Source: Undaria pinnatifida (Eukaryota; Sar; Phaeophyceae; Laminariales; Alariaceae). Taken from it: DNA of 64,000 nt. The notes beneath the pieces are model-generated. The model was not told the DNA's origin, searched no databases, and saw only the letters and a list, made by a program, of their open reading frames with translations. This document shows positions 1 through 11,719 of this stretch, in pieces. Both the position numbers and the translations under genes were made by a program. The DNA lies in contig JABAKD010000011.1 of assembly GCA_012845835.1 (NCBI GenBank), positions 4,324,697 to 4,388,696 on the forward strand. The letters are read 5' to 3'. How positions within the stretch are numbered: position 1 is the first letter of the stretch; the number at the start of each line of letters is the position of its first letter.

Positions 1-82
1 AGTACCACGCCGTTAGGGTGGCCGGGGGATACACCGATAACATCGGCTTTTGAAGCACTAGCAAAGAGGCCATCGACCCGCA
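1..82 (-). CDS. EamA transporter exon e (repeat 2), truncated by window edge
   Basis: Acceptor ACTCAAG ending at 83; phase 0. It reads CGSMASLLVLQKPML and then SVYPPATLTAWY to the edge, a strong match to the second-repeat helix of WAT1/EamA transporters. This exon explains the first bases of the window, which look uninformative on the plus strand. Confidence 0.8.
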
Positions 83-3000
83 CTTGAGTCCGTGTTGAGT
101 CCGTTCGTTCATTTATTCGGCAAAAAAGGAGAGGAGGGTGGGGTGGGCGAGAGGCGCGCGCGGGGGGGGGGGGGGGGGAACCGGGGGAAGGGGGGAGGGA
201 GGAGGGGCAGGAGGGGGGGGCGGAGGAGGGGAGGAGTTGGTGGGTGATCACCGGGACAGCGGGGGGGTGGGGGCGAGGGGAGGCGAGGAGGGGGAGGAGG
301 GGGAGGAGGGGAGGGGGGAGGGGGGGGGGGGGGGGAGGGGGGTCATACCAGGGGACGGCGCCCCCTCCTGATCGGCAAGTAAGAGGCATCAAAGTAGTTC
401 CCAAGCGTGCGGCGGTTAGACATGGGAGTGGAGGCGTTTGTTGGCTTCGTGCTTGCTTTGGTTTGCTTTGCTTGTGGGTTTTTTGGGAGAACGCGGCGTT
501 TCACTTCGCGTCATGTGATGGCAGGAAAAAATCGAAAGCAAAACAACACAAACGGACGAAACGGCAAAAACAATAATAACAACACCAGAAAATAACAACA
601 TCAGCAAGACCAACAACTACAACAAAAATATCACAACAGACACAGCAACACTACCACCGGCAGCGACAGCAACAACAGCATCAACAGTAACGACGACCTC
701 GAAATACAACAGAAGCATCGATAACAAGAGCAAGCGAAGCAAAACAAAGGTCGACATCTACTCGTAGCAAATAGTAACAAACATCAGCAGCTAGTTTCCA
801 AACGAAGTGATGACACCGATGCCGTGTGGCCGTTCAACCGATATTCCCCTCACACTGCCAAGAGCGATCTGATACCCGCTCGATACGACCACGATACGAC
901 CAAATACCGTACGTCCGGCGATAGCACATTAAACAACAATGGCAAATAACAAATAAGAGAAATGCAAGGCATTAAAAAGTCGCCGTGATTTTCAATACCA
1001 CCGAAGCGTTCATGCATTCAGCGCCCCGACGCTCCCTCCCTTTTTCCCTTTTCCCTCCTTCCCCCTCCCCTCGCCCACCGAAATTAGAACCCCACGCGCA
1101 CCAGGCGAGAGAAAAGTCGTCGACCTATCAGCACCACTCCCCCTCCCCGTGCCTTGCTTCTCCCTCTTGCCTTGTCCAACGTTTACAAAACCAGGCAGCT
1201 CTCGCTGTAGTGAAACAAAAAACCGGGCGCACTCCAGTGCCTCGTGTCGCCAAGTCAAATACACACAAACACGCAGCGCCTTCCAAGCAGCGCCCCCTCC
1301 ATGCCTGTTGCTGCCACAGCCGCTGTTGCTGCTTCATAGCTTTAACCACTAACAAGTACACGTCCCTGTCTACACCTGCCACAAACCACCAACCAACGGG
1401 CCAACCAACCAACCAACCAACCAACCGACCAACCAACCAACCAACCAACCTACACACGAAACCATACCTGCCAAAACAAGATCAAGCTCCCGAGCCATGC
1501 AGCACCCCCCCCCGCGCTCACTCCCGCTCCCGCTCCACCTCCCCCCACCCCTCCATGTCCTACGAAGCCCTCCCCTCCCGCCGATGTCGTAGCCGCTGCC
1601 ATCGCGTCTAAAACCACCGCCGCAGGCGAACTACCTGCGGTAGTGTCTTCCGCCCAGTGCGAATCGGTCGCGAAAAATTCCACCCATACCGCGCCGGCCA
1701 CCGAAATTAGAACTCCCACGCACACCAGGCGAGACATTCGCTCCAAACCACACATGCAGGACAATATCTGCAGCGGGGTTTCCCAACGTTCGCCGTGTTG
1801 GGAGGGGTGGGGGTGATGGAAGAGTGGTGGGAAGGGGGTTGGGTGTGTGGAGTGGGTGTAATCACCGCATCATAAGAGGGGGGAGGAGCGCTAACCGAAC
1901 GGTTCCCGTACTGAGAGGAAGAAGGGGGGAGTAAGAGAATGAGTGGTGGGTAGCGTTGGCTGGGGGGAGGTCTCGTCAACCCTAGGACGACCGTTATTCG
2001 ACGCTCGTCTTTCGATATTGTGGTCCACAAACGAGCCGCCCTCGGATTTCAGCGATGCCATTGTGTGATTAGCTAACACGTAACCAGCACTTTCAGACTG
2101 TCTCCTTCAACACGCCAGCAATATCTGCCACGCCCCTTACTCCCTTCACCCCATTCCTTCCCGTCCTCTTCCTACCTTCCCTCCGACCACCTACCCCCCC
2201 TCCCTCCTCCCCCGCCCTCTCCCTTCTCTCTGTCGGCTTTGCTGCGGCAATGGCACACTCTCATTTTATCCCCGTATAAAAACCAGATGTACGTACTGCA
2301 TCCCTTCTCACCATGGCGAAGACGGGGATGGAAGGCTGCATCACCCCGAAGGCCGTTGGGTTAAAATGCCTGCCGACCAGAAAAGAAAAACCCACACCCA
2401 CCATCCCCGATCCCCGGGAGACGCGTGGAAAAAGCGGTTCGACGTGCACACGATCGGCGGCAAAAGCGCAGAGCGGAACGAAGCGAAATAGAAAGTCAGA
2501 CCTGTGCGCCATGTAGAAGCGGAAACTGACTGACAGCAAAATGGGCTGCAGTACCAGGCATCAAAACATAAAAGAAAAAACACACCAATACCAGGGAAAA
2601 AAAAACATATGTATACTGAAGCGAGAACAAACAACGCGGCACATATAATACCATTATGGTTGTGAAATGTAAGGACCGTTTGGGTAGATATAGGACGATT
2701 GGAGTACCAATGTGATATCCAAACGATGCTTATATTTACGCCCTTAAAGGTATTGAAGTAAATACCAACATGTACACAAGGAGAACAAAGAACGTTCGAA
2801 TAATCATATATCACAGCAGACACACAGAGAAACAAATTCTCTAGGCCTGTCTCGCTGATATTTTGCGTTATGAGAGGGGATGGGGGGAGGGGGGGGGGGG
2901 GGGGAGGCGTCTCTTGCAGGATTAAGTCACGTTGCTTCATACCAGGTATGTTGTATCTGCCGGCCGGGGGGGGGGGGGGGGGGGGGCAAGGAGCTTCGAA

Positions 3001-5193
3001 TACCCCCCTGCCTCTGTCTCTGTTTCTCTCCCCCTTCTGTCTCCCTGTCTGTCTGTCTGCTGTATCTCTCGTCCCCCCCCCTCTCTCTCTCCAGACACCC
3101 CTTCTCCCCCCCCCCCGCCCGCCCTCGTCATGGCCGAAAAAAAAGGCTTTGGAATGGCCGAGTGGGCCCCGGGAGCGGACGGAATTCCCTGATCATTTGA
3201 GAGTAAGCACCCCCGTACACTCTCTTCCTCCCCCCCTCCCGCTGTACCTCCATGATCTCTCCCCATACCCCACCCCCCGCCTCCACCTGCCGTAAAAACC
3301 CGACTTAGTCCGTCTCGGCAGTGGGGATGCGACGGCATATGGTCTCACGACTACGGCAATCATGATCACGAGCACAACCCCCCCCCCCCCCAAGCATGGT
3401 CGGTGAAAATCTGACGTCCTCCGTCCCGGCGCTGTAGGGACGCGAGAGTCTCATACGCCTACGGCAATGCGTGACACGAGTACGCCCCCCCCCTCCAATC
3501 TCTGTGGTCTTCAGACTACGGTTATAAACTAAATTGATTACGCCTTTCCCCCCCGCCCCCCCCCCGTTCTCGTTCTTTACCTCCTATCTCTCCCTTGAAT
3601 GGTGCCCAAAAATAAAAGTGCACTGTAAATGATTACCTGAGAGCAAGAACCGCCCCCACCACGTTCCCGCAGCTGGCAAACCCCATCCACAGTATGCGGA
3701 CGGCGTGCGCCGGGTCGAGGGCCACTTTGCCGTCCATTCTTCTCCCACATCGACGACGGCGACGACGACGACGACGAAAAAACGGCGACGAAGTATCGGT
3801 CCAACAAATATTCGTGTAAGCTGTCGCTAGGATTTCGCTTAGCAGGATATTTTTAACTGCCGTCAGATTTTGTGCGCTGGTGGTGGTCTGTAGGCGGTCA
3901 TAATAGTCACCTCGAAAGGAGCTCGTACCTATTTTTTAAAGGCGGTGAAACTCGAATATAAAACATAGGGACCGCGACCCGGGGAAAAGAGCGCAACCTT
4001 TTTATTGGGACCCAGGTATTGTAGAGACCAGAAAAATGTTACCAGGTAAGTGCGGTGATGTCTAATCAACCGCCCACTGCTGTAGTGTGAGCGCGAAGCA
4101 GGTACGAGCAGCAAGAACAATCACGCCGCGCGCGAGTCGTACGACTTCGACCGCATCTACACGACCGCCATCTACCGAACGCCCTCTACAGACCGTTGTC
4201 TACCAAGCGCAGCTACCGACCACTGTTTCCTGACCGCGTCCATCAATCGCCGTTTAACAAGCGCCGTCTACCGACCATCATCTATTGACCGAGCCTACGG
4301 CCGCGTCTACCTATCATTATCTACCGACCGTCGTCTAACGACCGCCGTCTACCAACCGCATCTATCGACCATCATCTACCGACCGTCGCCTGCCACCACC
4401 GTATACCGATTGTTACCTACCAACCAACCGTTTACCGGCCGTCATGCACCGACCGGCGTCTACTGATCGCCAACTACCGATCGCGTGTTCGACCGCGTCT
4501 ACCGACCGCCGTCTAAAGACCGCCGCCTACCGACCGCCGTCTACCGACCGCGACTACGGACGACATCTATCGACCGCCATCTACGACCGTGTCTAACGAC
4601 CGCGTCTACGACCACGTCTACCGATCGTCATCTATCGACGGCCATCTACCAACCGCCGCCCGTCTACGAATTGCCGCCTATCTACCCACCGCAGTCTCAC
4701 CCAACACTGCCGTCTCGCACAAGTAGCTTGCCAGACGGAAGGGGATCAAAAGTTAGAAATTCCCTTCCCCTGCCTGGCTTGTCGCATGCGCTACTATATA
4801 CTACCGGGTGATAATCCATTTGAGGGTTCACAGGGAAGAAGCTTCGAAAAAGAACGACACTTACATCATCCATCACACGAATCAGCCCGGGTTGGCTGGG
4901 GTAAGGGATGTGTCCGGAGGGCAACGGTACGGATAATTGCGACAAGTACGCAGCATGCTGATACTTGCAGTGCTGCATGTTCTTGTTAATATTATTACAA
5001 GGCTGATAAGACCGCATTCGCCGCCGGTTAGGTCGTAATACCCGGGCTCCAAAAGGGTCAAATGCCAAATGCTGTTGTCTGTACCTTCGAGCGATGGCGA
5101 ACATGAGCACCGTCGCGCAAGCTTCCCTGGACATGGCGAGGGCCACGGCGTTGACTCCGTCGTTGAGCGCCACCTTGGCCAGCACGTGCCACC
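1..5193 (-). CDS. EamA/DMT-superfamily (WAT1-like) membrane transporter, partial, at least 5 exons
   Basis: Gene-level entry; exons (descending) 5193-5085, 3738-3637, 2369-2312, 1767-1468 and 82-1, running off the left edge. All junctions are GT-AG and phases agree (1 in, then 2, 2, 0, 0). The joined reading frame shows drug/metabolite-transporter features: SGWHVLAKVALNDGVN in the first helix, NPTAFGVMQPSIPVFAM in a later helix, the second-repeat start WLGSLILFWQ, and then LLVLQKPML followed by YPPATLTAWY, typical of EamA domains of plant WAT1-like and related transporters. Such proteins have ten helices in two EamA repeats and move small metabolites across a membrane; the substrate cannot be read from sequence. 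The N-terminal coding exon was not found upstream, and the last exon(s) lie left of the window. A glycine-rich stretch sits between the two EamA repeats in the fourth exon. Family assignment is confident; the exact 5' splice site of the first listed exon is chosen for its better acceptor. Confidence 0.8.
130..345. repeat. G-rich homopurine tract (intron of EamA gene)
   Basis: About 215 bases made almost only of G with scattered A/C, including runs of 12 or more G at 160-179 and 322-336. Many GGG runs make it quadruplex-capable. It lies just upstream (in gene sense) of transporter exon e and would form a pyrimidine tract in that pre-mRNA. Confidence 0.8.
1386..1452. repeat. (CCAA)n microsatellite
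   Basis: Near-perfect CCAA tetranucleotide repeats with a few GACC/GGCC interruptions, starting just inside the intron downstream of transporter exon d. Confidence 0.9.
1468..1767 (-). CDS. EamA transporter exon d (end of repeat 1, Gly-rich loop, start of repeat 2)
   Basis: Exactly 100 codons, phase 0 at both ends, acceptor GCTGCAG and donor CAG|GTATGG. It encodes ERMSRLVCVGVLISVAGAVW (the canonical E-x2-(S/T)-x2-(K/R)-x2-G-V-x4-G-A helix 5), a hydrophilic loop rich in Gly/Ala/Ser, and then AAWLGSLILFWQ, which begins repeat 2. A TTGG (CCAA on plus) microsatellite begins only about 15 bases past the donor. Confidence 0.8.
2312..2369 (-). CDS. EamA transporter exon c (helix 4)
   Basis: Acceptor GGTCGGCAG ending at 2370 and donor GTGAGA after 2312; phase 2 in, 0 out. 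It encodes RHFNPTAFGVMQPSIPVFAM, matching the EamA helix that follows the first repeat's central loop (tolerated Thr-Ala and Pro-Val/Ile-Pro pattern). Confidence 0.8.
3637..3738 (-). CDS. EamA transporter exon b (helix 3)
   Basis: Acceptor GAGAAG ending at 3739 and donor GTAATC from 3636; phases 2 in and 2 out fit both neighbours. It encodes LDPAHAVRILWMGFASCG followed by NVVGAVLAL, the amphipathic linker and helix 3 expected after exon a. The acceptor is weak, so the left few bases may shift. Confidence 0.7.
4130..4700. repeat. Degenerate minisatellite with CTACCGACCGCCGT-like unit
   Basis: About 570 bases of diverged 13-17 bp units built around CTACCGACCGCCGT / CATCTATCGACC. It lies in the intron between transporter exons a and b. 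Any open frame through it (rich in D-R-H-L, P-P) is a by-product of the repeat. Confidence 0.85.
5085..5193 (-). CDS. EamA transporter exon a (first repeat, helix 1-2)
   Basis: Acceptor TTCTCAG at 5200-5194 and donor GTACAG after 5085; enters in phase 1 and leaves in phase 2. It encodes WHVLAKVALNDGVNAVALAM and then SREACATVLMFAIAR, the conserved first helix and helix 2 of EamA proteins. A longer version starting at 5206 (adding ICFS in frame) is possible with a weaker acceptor. Confidence 0.75.
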
Positions 5194-6780
5194 CTGAGAA
5201 GCAGATCTTCCGACGCAGCACAAGTAAAGCAGCAGAAGTATACAGCAACAACAGCAGCAGTAATAACCGCAGCATGATGAGAAATAGCAGCAAAAACGGC
5301 AGCAGTAACGTTGTTGGCAAGAAAGCAAAGCATTTTTTTGCAACGTGTTACCGCTGTTGCTGTTGTTGCTGTGACATGCAAATCTTACCCTTGTACTTGC
5401 TTGTACATTTGTTATCCAATCTAAATCTATTACCTGGTACTAATAAATTATGATTACTAATGTCATAGCCCTTAGCTTCAGCCCGTTCGCCACGAATACT
5501 CGTTCTTGCCCTGTGATACAGTAGTACCAGCCAGTGCATGATTGGGACAGGAAGTTTGCATCAATATCAGCGGCAGTCTACAAGTAGCAGCAATACCAGT
5601 AGTACTGACAGTGGCAGTAGTACTGGAGAAGCACTCAGGTAGGGCGTACAGGCAGGGAGGTACGCAGGAGGCATCACCAAACGAACAACCAAGCAAAATT
5701 CAGGTGGGGTCCCGGGTTGTTGGCACGATGCTCTCTGCCCGCTGACTCGTGCTCGTGACTCGTGCTCGTGACTCGTGCTCGTGCAATAGCTTAGTCTTAT
5801 CAATAGTCAAATCGAAGCATACTGCTAATAATCACACATCGTCGAAATAACAGCGGAGGAAGTTCACGGATGGAGTACTCCGTCGTGCTGCTGCCTTATG
5901 TGTGAGTGGAGCACAGCATATCGCCGGTAAAGGCACGAACTGAGGAACTTGTGGGGAGAACTAGGCGATAGGTCCCGTACATACGCGAAGGCGGGCGGAG
6001 GAGGTGTACTATCTATCTACAAGCTTCAAGACTGCCGAACTCTCGAAATGATATGCTTTCGTCTCGCTTTCGGGGTCGCAACAATCTGTCACAAAGTTGC
6101 GCAAGTAGTCTACACTACGGTCGTACTCTCACACCAGCAGCAAACAGCTGGCAAGAACAATCGGACCCCAAGAGAGAAAGGCCTTGCAAGTGCATTCGGA
6201 CCTCCTCTTCCTTTCGTCCGCAAAGCCTGGACAAAGCACAAACCGACAAAGATGGATCGAAGCATGCCTCTAGAAGATGCACGTGCTTGCCTCTCCTCCC
6301 CACGTAACCAGGTGCACGTGCATGGCAGGCAACACCGCCAGCAAACAAACCACATGTCACGATTCGTGCGAGTACCAGCGGCCCACTACGAGGCAATCCT
6401 GTTTCTATTTTGAGAAAAAGAAGTCAGCAGTTGTTGCCGGCTGAGGTGCAAACCTGGACGGAGAAGAGGACCAGGTGGACGATAACGCTGTTTGGCTTTG
6501 GTTTGTCCATCCCTCTGATACCACCATCCCCGAAAAATCTCGGGCCCACGGCCCTGCTCATCCTCCCTGCGAGCGAAGCGAATGCTCCGAGCTCCGAGTC
6601 CTCTCTCGTCTCTCTTGATTCTTGAAATTCTTGTTGGTGGAGTTCAAATTATCACGGAAGGCTTTTTCTTGGCGGGATTCTTGAACGGAATGTCAACCAG
6701 AAAATGGTCGCAGCGGCCTCAGGCCTGCGGCAGCATCAGGCTCGGACTCCAGGCTGCTGCTGCTGTCTTCGCGCCGAACC
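5194..6780. other. Spacer, no gene recognised
   Basis: Expected to contain the first coding exon and promoter of the minus-strand transporter, but no convincing exon could be chosen. It contains short CAG/TAC-rich stretches (5225-5360, 5565-5640) and a GTGCTCGTGACTC direct triplication near 5745-5785. Open frames here look random. Confidence 0.4.
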
Positions 6781-6873
6781 ATGAGCTCGTTCGCAGGGAA
6801 GGGAGAGAAAACTAAGGGGAAGGGAGGTGGAAAGGGATCGAAGACGAAGGGGCCTGGCAACGATGCGCAAAAG
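6781..6873 (+). CDS. Candidate first coding exon of the ABCF gene (Lys/Gly-rich N-terminus)
   Basis: ATG at 6781 has A at -3 (AACCATGAG). The frame is 31 codons of Lys/Gly-rich sequence (MSSFAGKGEKTKGKGGGKGS then KTKGPGNDAQK) and ends at AAAG|GTGCTT, phase 0. The ABCF gene downstream needs an initiating methionine, and its first clear exon (15787, phase 0) is of the same composition, which is why they are linked here. Against it: the implied intron is about 8.9 kb, longer than any other in the gene, and the downstream acceptor is weak. It could be an unrelated short open frame. Confidence 0.35.
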
Positions 6874-7269
6874 GTGCTTGTGTCTGACATTTATTTCAGC
6901 AGTACTGCAAGCCTAGTCAACCCTCTAGGTCTATACCTACTGGCATGATATGTTCCATGTCAAGTTGCGTTCGTGCGGTCGAGGGCAGCAGCAGCTTTGC
7001 CGGCCGCTCTGCAGGCTCTTGTGTGTCGTTGTGCTCACAGACACCCCGTTGTTTCCTCCCGGCCCTCAGACGAGCTTGTTACGTCGTTAGTATCATATCA
7101 CCAACGCTCAATGAGTGTACATGCAGCAGTACTACACAGTTCACAATCACAACAGCAGCAGAAGCAGCAGTAGTGTGTGTCCGCCCCGAGATGCAACATT
7201 GCTTCTGCGACCAGGTTCATCAACCTAACTACCAGGTACTTGTAACCTGGTACAGCAGTAGTACCACTA

Positions 7270-7360
7270 TTATAAAAAATGAAAATACACTCCAGCTGTG
7301 AGATCGAAGATTTCGTCGAAACTCATCTTTGCAAGCTGTGTGTGATACTCCGATCGCGCG
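7270..7360. repeat. Dispersed repeat (partner at 17160-17255)
   Basis: CCAGCTGTGAGATCGAAGA and following sequence to CGATCGCGCG recur at 17183-17255 with about 85% identity by eye; shorter relatives are at 8530-8600 and 39210-39265. Identity of the element is unknown. Confidence 0.6.
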
Positions 7361-7479
7361 CATTACGAGTTGTGTGTCCTCATTAAGGATATAGGTCGGC
7401 GACTCCCCTTACAACTACAGCAGTGTAGCTATCAGGGTCAACAGGATGATTTTAGTCAGTCTGTGCGCGGAAACTATAA

Positions 7480-8120
7480 AACCCGTTTTTGAGGGGGACA
7501 AAATCTGACAGCTGTGAAGGGAAGTGTATCCTTTTATCAAGTGAATCTTGTAAGTCGAATAACCGGTGAGGGGGGTGGGGCGGAGTTTTGAAGGACGTGG
7601 GGGCCTGGTTTTGATCAAAAGCGAGCGGGTTTGGAGGGGGGGGGGGGGAGGGGGGGGGAAGGGGCAATTTGTGCATGGAAGCTATAAATCCTTTCGAGGG
7701 GATAAATCTGACGGTTTTGGCACCAGTATATTATTGGGGGCGGGGGGGGGGGGTTGGGGCGGGGGGCGGGGGGGGGCGGGGGGGGCAGCTCAATATGTGC
7801 CTGGAAACTATACATTATTTTGAGGGGATAAATGTGACGGTTTTGGAAATAATACATCAGTTTATCATGTATATCCTGGGGTAAGTCGTACAATCAGTGA
7901 GTAAAGAGAGGGTGGAGTGTTCGAGGGGGTGGGGTTGGGATGGGTTGGGGGGGAGGTGGGGGGTGTGGGGGCGGGGGGGGGGGCGGGGAGGGTGGGGGGG
8001 GGGGAGGAAGGGCTTTAGGTGAGGGGTTTGTTATACGTGTGGTGCTAGGTCTAGGCGATGGTGCGGGTGATGGGGAAGAAGGGGGCGTTCGAGGCGGGGG
8101 GGGGGGGGGGGGACACAGCG
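7480..8120. repeat. Tandem GAGGGGATAAA-containing units with long G runs
   Basis: Three diverged copies of an AACTATAAAnCC...TTTTGAGGGGATAAATCTGACGG-like block (7471, 7678, 7801) are separated by poly-G tracts. A further G-rich tract lies at 7925-8115. No gene is seen; the Gly-rich and Pro-rich frames are repeat artefacts. Confidence 0.7.
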
Positions 8121-8739
8121 GCATGGATGGCTCTCGAAAGATAATAGTATCATAATCGTCTCTAGACGTTGGTTGTCCCTACCACTCGTATTTGCTTTAC
8201 AAGTAGTTGGTTGACAGGGGGTGGGGGGGGAGGAAGCGTTTTCGTTAGCTTATTTGGGTGCTTGCGAGGAGCTTGCATAACCAGCTGCTGTTGCGCGTGC
8301 GGGAGACAAAAGTCCCCCGTTGACCGCTTTGCGATCGCTCCCAGTCCACGCTGCTGCTGCTGCTGCTGCAGGCAATTCTTGACCATGTCCATGCCATGCG
8401 TAAATTTAAATTTGCGCACAAGCGTGGTATGTACGTAGGGCGTACGAGTATCCGTCACGAGGTCACGCGTACACGCCCCGTCGCCCTTGACACGTGACTG
8501 CCTTGTTTCTAATTTTGCAGAATTGTTGTAACTACGCCAGCTGTGATGAGTTCGACAAATTCTCGCAGGGTCGACCTACGTGATACACCGGCCGCTCGTT
8601 GTCTTGAGTAATCAATGTTAACACATACCTGGTAGCATTTTTGGCGACGCCAAAGAAGATGGACCACGTTCGAGTTACCCGAAGCGTCCGACCACCAACA
8701 AGAAAAAAACGAAGCCTGGTCCGGCGTTTTCTTGCCAAT

Positions 8740-10430
8740 TACGATTATAAGGCCATTTCTTATGCGGTCGGATTCCGCCAGTCGGAAACGGCCCTTTTCG
8801 ACTGGACTTTTTTTCGACTGTATTCTTCTGGTCCTTCTTCTTATCGTCAATCGAGTCGATTTAATAGTTTTTGTGCTCTTCCTAGAGGCGGTTGGTGTGA
8901 GGGAGTACTGCTGTACAGCAGTCGGAATCGGTTGGCAGCTCTGTGCTTCGCGCTTTCTCCGCGAGCAACGGCTCGGCGAACCCTCGTCCCAGCGAGTTGG
9001 TGGCTTTGGGCTGAGCCGAAAGCCGCCAAAGCTACGTTCGTGGAGTTGCACTCAGCCGCCACAGCAGCCGCAGCCGTTGTTGGCAACATGGGATCGAGAC
9101 CGCGCGCTGCTGCCGTCGTGTGATTGTTTGTTGTTGTTCTCACATTAACTCGCATAATCAAGTCCGTGGTCACAGGACAGGCTCCAGTCACTCTGGAGCT
9201 GGGGAATACCCCAGGGAAAACACACACACAACCCAACGTGGTACACGCATATATCACAGTGTGATACTCGCTGCTGGCGAGCAAAACTAGGAATGCGCCA
9301 CGCTGACTTGCTGCGAGAAGCAACAGCTGAGATAGCCAAGCCAGCGTCAGCGCCTTGTATGATACTGCCGTGTGGTACTTGGTATGGGTGTGTGGCCGTG
9401 TGGCCGTGTGGCCGTGTGGGTGTGTGTTTGGTGGTGGGATGAGCGATGCAATCGGTTAAAAAAACACGTGTAAAACTTTTTCGACTGAGTTTTTCGACCC
9501 AGTCGAAAAAGTCGAGTTTTTCGACTGGATCCGCCAGTCGGAAGTCTCAGTCGGAAAAAGTTGAGTCGAAAAAGCCCTTTTTCGACTGCGTAAGAAAGCC
9601 CGATTTTGGCTTCAGTCGAAAAAGGCCGTTTTCGACTGACAAATCCGACTCCATAAGAAATGGCCCATTTCTTGCACAGTCGGATTCCGCCAGTCGAAAA
9701 ACGGCCCTTTTCGACTGGACTTTTTTTCGACTGGATTATTCGGGTCCTTCTTATCGTCAGTCGAGTCGATTTTATAGTTTTTGTCTGCTGTACGGCGCTC
9801 GAAACTCGGTTGGCAGCTCTGTGATTCGCGCGTTACTCGCGAGCAACGCGTGCTTCACGCGCGACCAACCTTCGTCCAAACGGGTTGGTGGCGTTGGGCT
9901 TAGCCGAAAGCCGCCAAAGCTACGTTCGTGGCGTTGCACTCAGCCGAGAGCCGCCAAAGCTACAGCAGGCGTAGCCGTTGTTGGCAAAATAGCATCGATA
10001 ACGCGCGCTACTGCTGTCGTGTGATACATGCTGCTGGCGAGCGGAGCTTGGAGTGCACCACGCTGACTTGCGGCGAGAAGCAGCAGCAGCAGTGATGGCC
10101 AAGGCAGCGTCGGCGCTGTTGTATGATACTGCTGTGTGGTACCTGGTATGGGTGTGTGGGCGTGTGGGTGTGTGTTTTTGTGGTGGGATGAGCGATGCGA
10201 TGGGTTCAAAAAACAGGTGTAAAACTTTTTCGACTGAGTTTTTCGACTGACAGATCCAGTCGAAAGAGTCAAGTTTTTCGGCTGGATCCCTCTGTCGGAA
10301 AACTCAGTCGAAAAAAGTTGAGTCGAAAAAGCCTTTTTTCGACTGTGTAAGAAAGCCCGATTTGGGCTTCAGTCGAAAACGGCCGTTTTCGCCTGACAAA
10401 CCCGACTGTATAAGAAATGGCCTAACTACA
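8740..10430. repeat. Imperfect tandem duplication of a CAGTCGAAAAA-palindrome-rich element
   Basis: Blocks starting near 8750 and 9660 (TTTCTTATGCGGTCGGATTC-like) and near 9446 and 10195 (GCGATGC(A/G)AT(C/G)GGTT) repeat with about 0.75-0.9 kb spacing. The unit carries many inverted TTTTTCGACTG / CAGTCGAAAAA pairs. A block at 9140-9265 (CAAGTCCGTGGTCACAGGAC) recurs inverted at 32725-32850. No intact coding capacity is visible. Confidence 0.75.
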
Positions 10431-11215
10431 ACGGAGTTAAAGTACAAATGGAGTATATCCCAGGGAGGAAGGAAGGGGTTTCACTTTTTGTGCTCAACGT
10501 TTTTGGCCGGGGTTGAGCTCTCCAAGCGAGGAGGGCCTACCGTCTACCGGTTAGTCTGATACTGCCACTAGTATGATACTTCGAAGTATATCAATAAGGA
10601 CTATAAATACAAGTAGCGCGTAGATGAAGTGTTGGTCGAATTGCGCGATTGAATGCCTTCGAGGTCATGTCTCGGGTGAGATGTTGAGCTCCTCATTGTT
10701 TGGAGCTCCGGGATTTTCTGCTGCATCTCTTGCCATGAGGGTGGGAAAATCGGTCGCCTAGAGGTCACTCGTACGACTTCCTGCGCAGTCCCTCTTTTTG
10801 GTTTGGATCTGGGCTATACGGTAGGGGGGGCGGGGGCGGAGTACCCCCACTTTTCGCTACCGGGTCTGAGCCACCCGCACAGGTGGCTCTGTACCCCACT
10901 GACGAAAACACGTTAGGTGATTGGTTTGGCGGAGCGTAGCTAACCATCCCGTTGGGGATTCATGCCTTACGGTGATCCATTGTTAACAGGGAAAAATGCC
11001 TTGTCACGGTGCAAAAAATTCACCGGAAATTTCTCATGATTTTCGCAATATCTCGGCCAAAACATCATATTTTTTTTATTTTTTTATTTTTGCGCCGTGA
11101 GTGTAAGGCCTATGCGAACAATCCAAGCTATTGTTTACTGTTATCGACGAAGAATTGACAGAGTTATGACCCCATAGGCATTAAATGACCCCTGTTGACA
11201 ATGGATCTCCGTAAA
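10430..11215. other. Spacer with one dispersed hairpin repeat
   Basis: No gene seen. 10836-10960 matches 63138-63245 (same orientation) and contains a 10-bp-stem hairpin at 10868-10889. Confidence 0.5.
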
Positions 11216-11216
11216 A

Positions 11217-11515
11217 TCGTAAAATTTTAAGCAGCACAAAGCCTATGACCGCAAGGGAACATTGTATATAAAAATGGCCGCTTTCGGCCCGGACTCGTTG
11301 GAGCACTACCATCAATAGAGGTAGCTGGCACCTGGTAGGTGTGAGAGGCGTGCAAACCATCCCTTTGGAGATTCAGATCGTAAAATTCAAAGCAGCACAA
11401 AAGCCAATGACCGCAGGGGGACATTGCATAAGAAAATGGCCGCTTTCGGCCCAGACTCGTTGGAGCACTACCATCAATCGAGGCAGCTGGCACCTGGTAG
11501 GTGTGAGAGGCGTGC
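11217..11515. repeat. Two-copy tandem repeat, about 162 bp unit
   Basis: GGCCGCTTTCGGCCC(G/A)GACTC occurs at about 11277 and 11440, with the whole flanking unit (GTAAAATT(C/T)(T/A)AAGCAGCAC ... CACCTGGTAGGTGTGAG) repeated at high identity. Confidence 0.85.
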
Positions 11516-11553
11516 TCGAGCGAGTGACCCCGAGCCACTGCAACAAAAGGTCC

Positions 11554-11643
11554 TTAACCCCTTTAGAGCCCCCGAACCCCTCCCTATACTAAATCCAAGT
11601 AATTTTGTCCCCAAAAACGGGTTTCCAGTTGTAAAGGGGTTAA
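11554..11643. mobile_element. piggyBac-like miniature element (TTAA ends)
   Basis: 90 bp bounded by TTAA on both sides; ends are TTAACCCCTTTAGAGCC and GTAAAGGGGTTAA, inverted repeats of about 11 bp that include the TTAA. Relatives with the same internal CCAAGTAATTTTGTCCCC sequence lie at 34622-34709 (inverted, also TTAA-bounded), 16476-16570 and 12195-12251. TTAA target duplication followed by CCC is the piggyBac signature. It has no coding capacity. Confidence 0.65.
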
Positions 11644-11719
11644 AAAGGGCCCCCCCCGTGGCATTGGTTTATGATACAACAACCGCAAAACAACACATGC
11701 AGTTAGCGGTACTCATAGG

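Noticed and set aside
985..1611. 208-codon plus-strand open frame, Pro/Ser/His-rich
   Set aside because: Low complexity, overlaps transporter exon d on the other strand and the (CCAA)n tract.
2341..2940. 199-codon minus-strand open frame
   Set aside because: Begins with ATG and is hydrophobic, but it covers intron sequence of the EamA gene and runs into transporter exon c in another frame; no known family.
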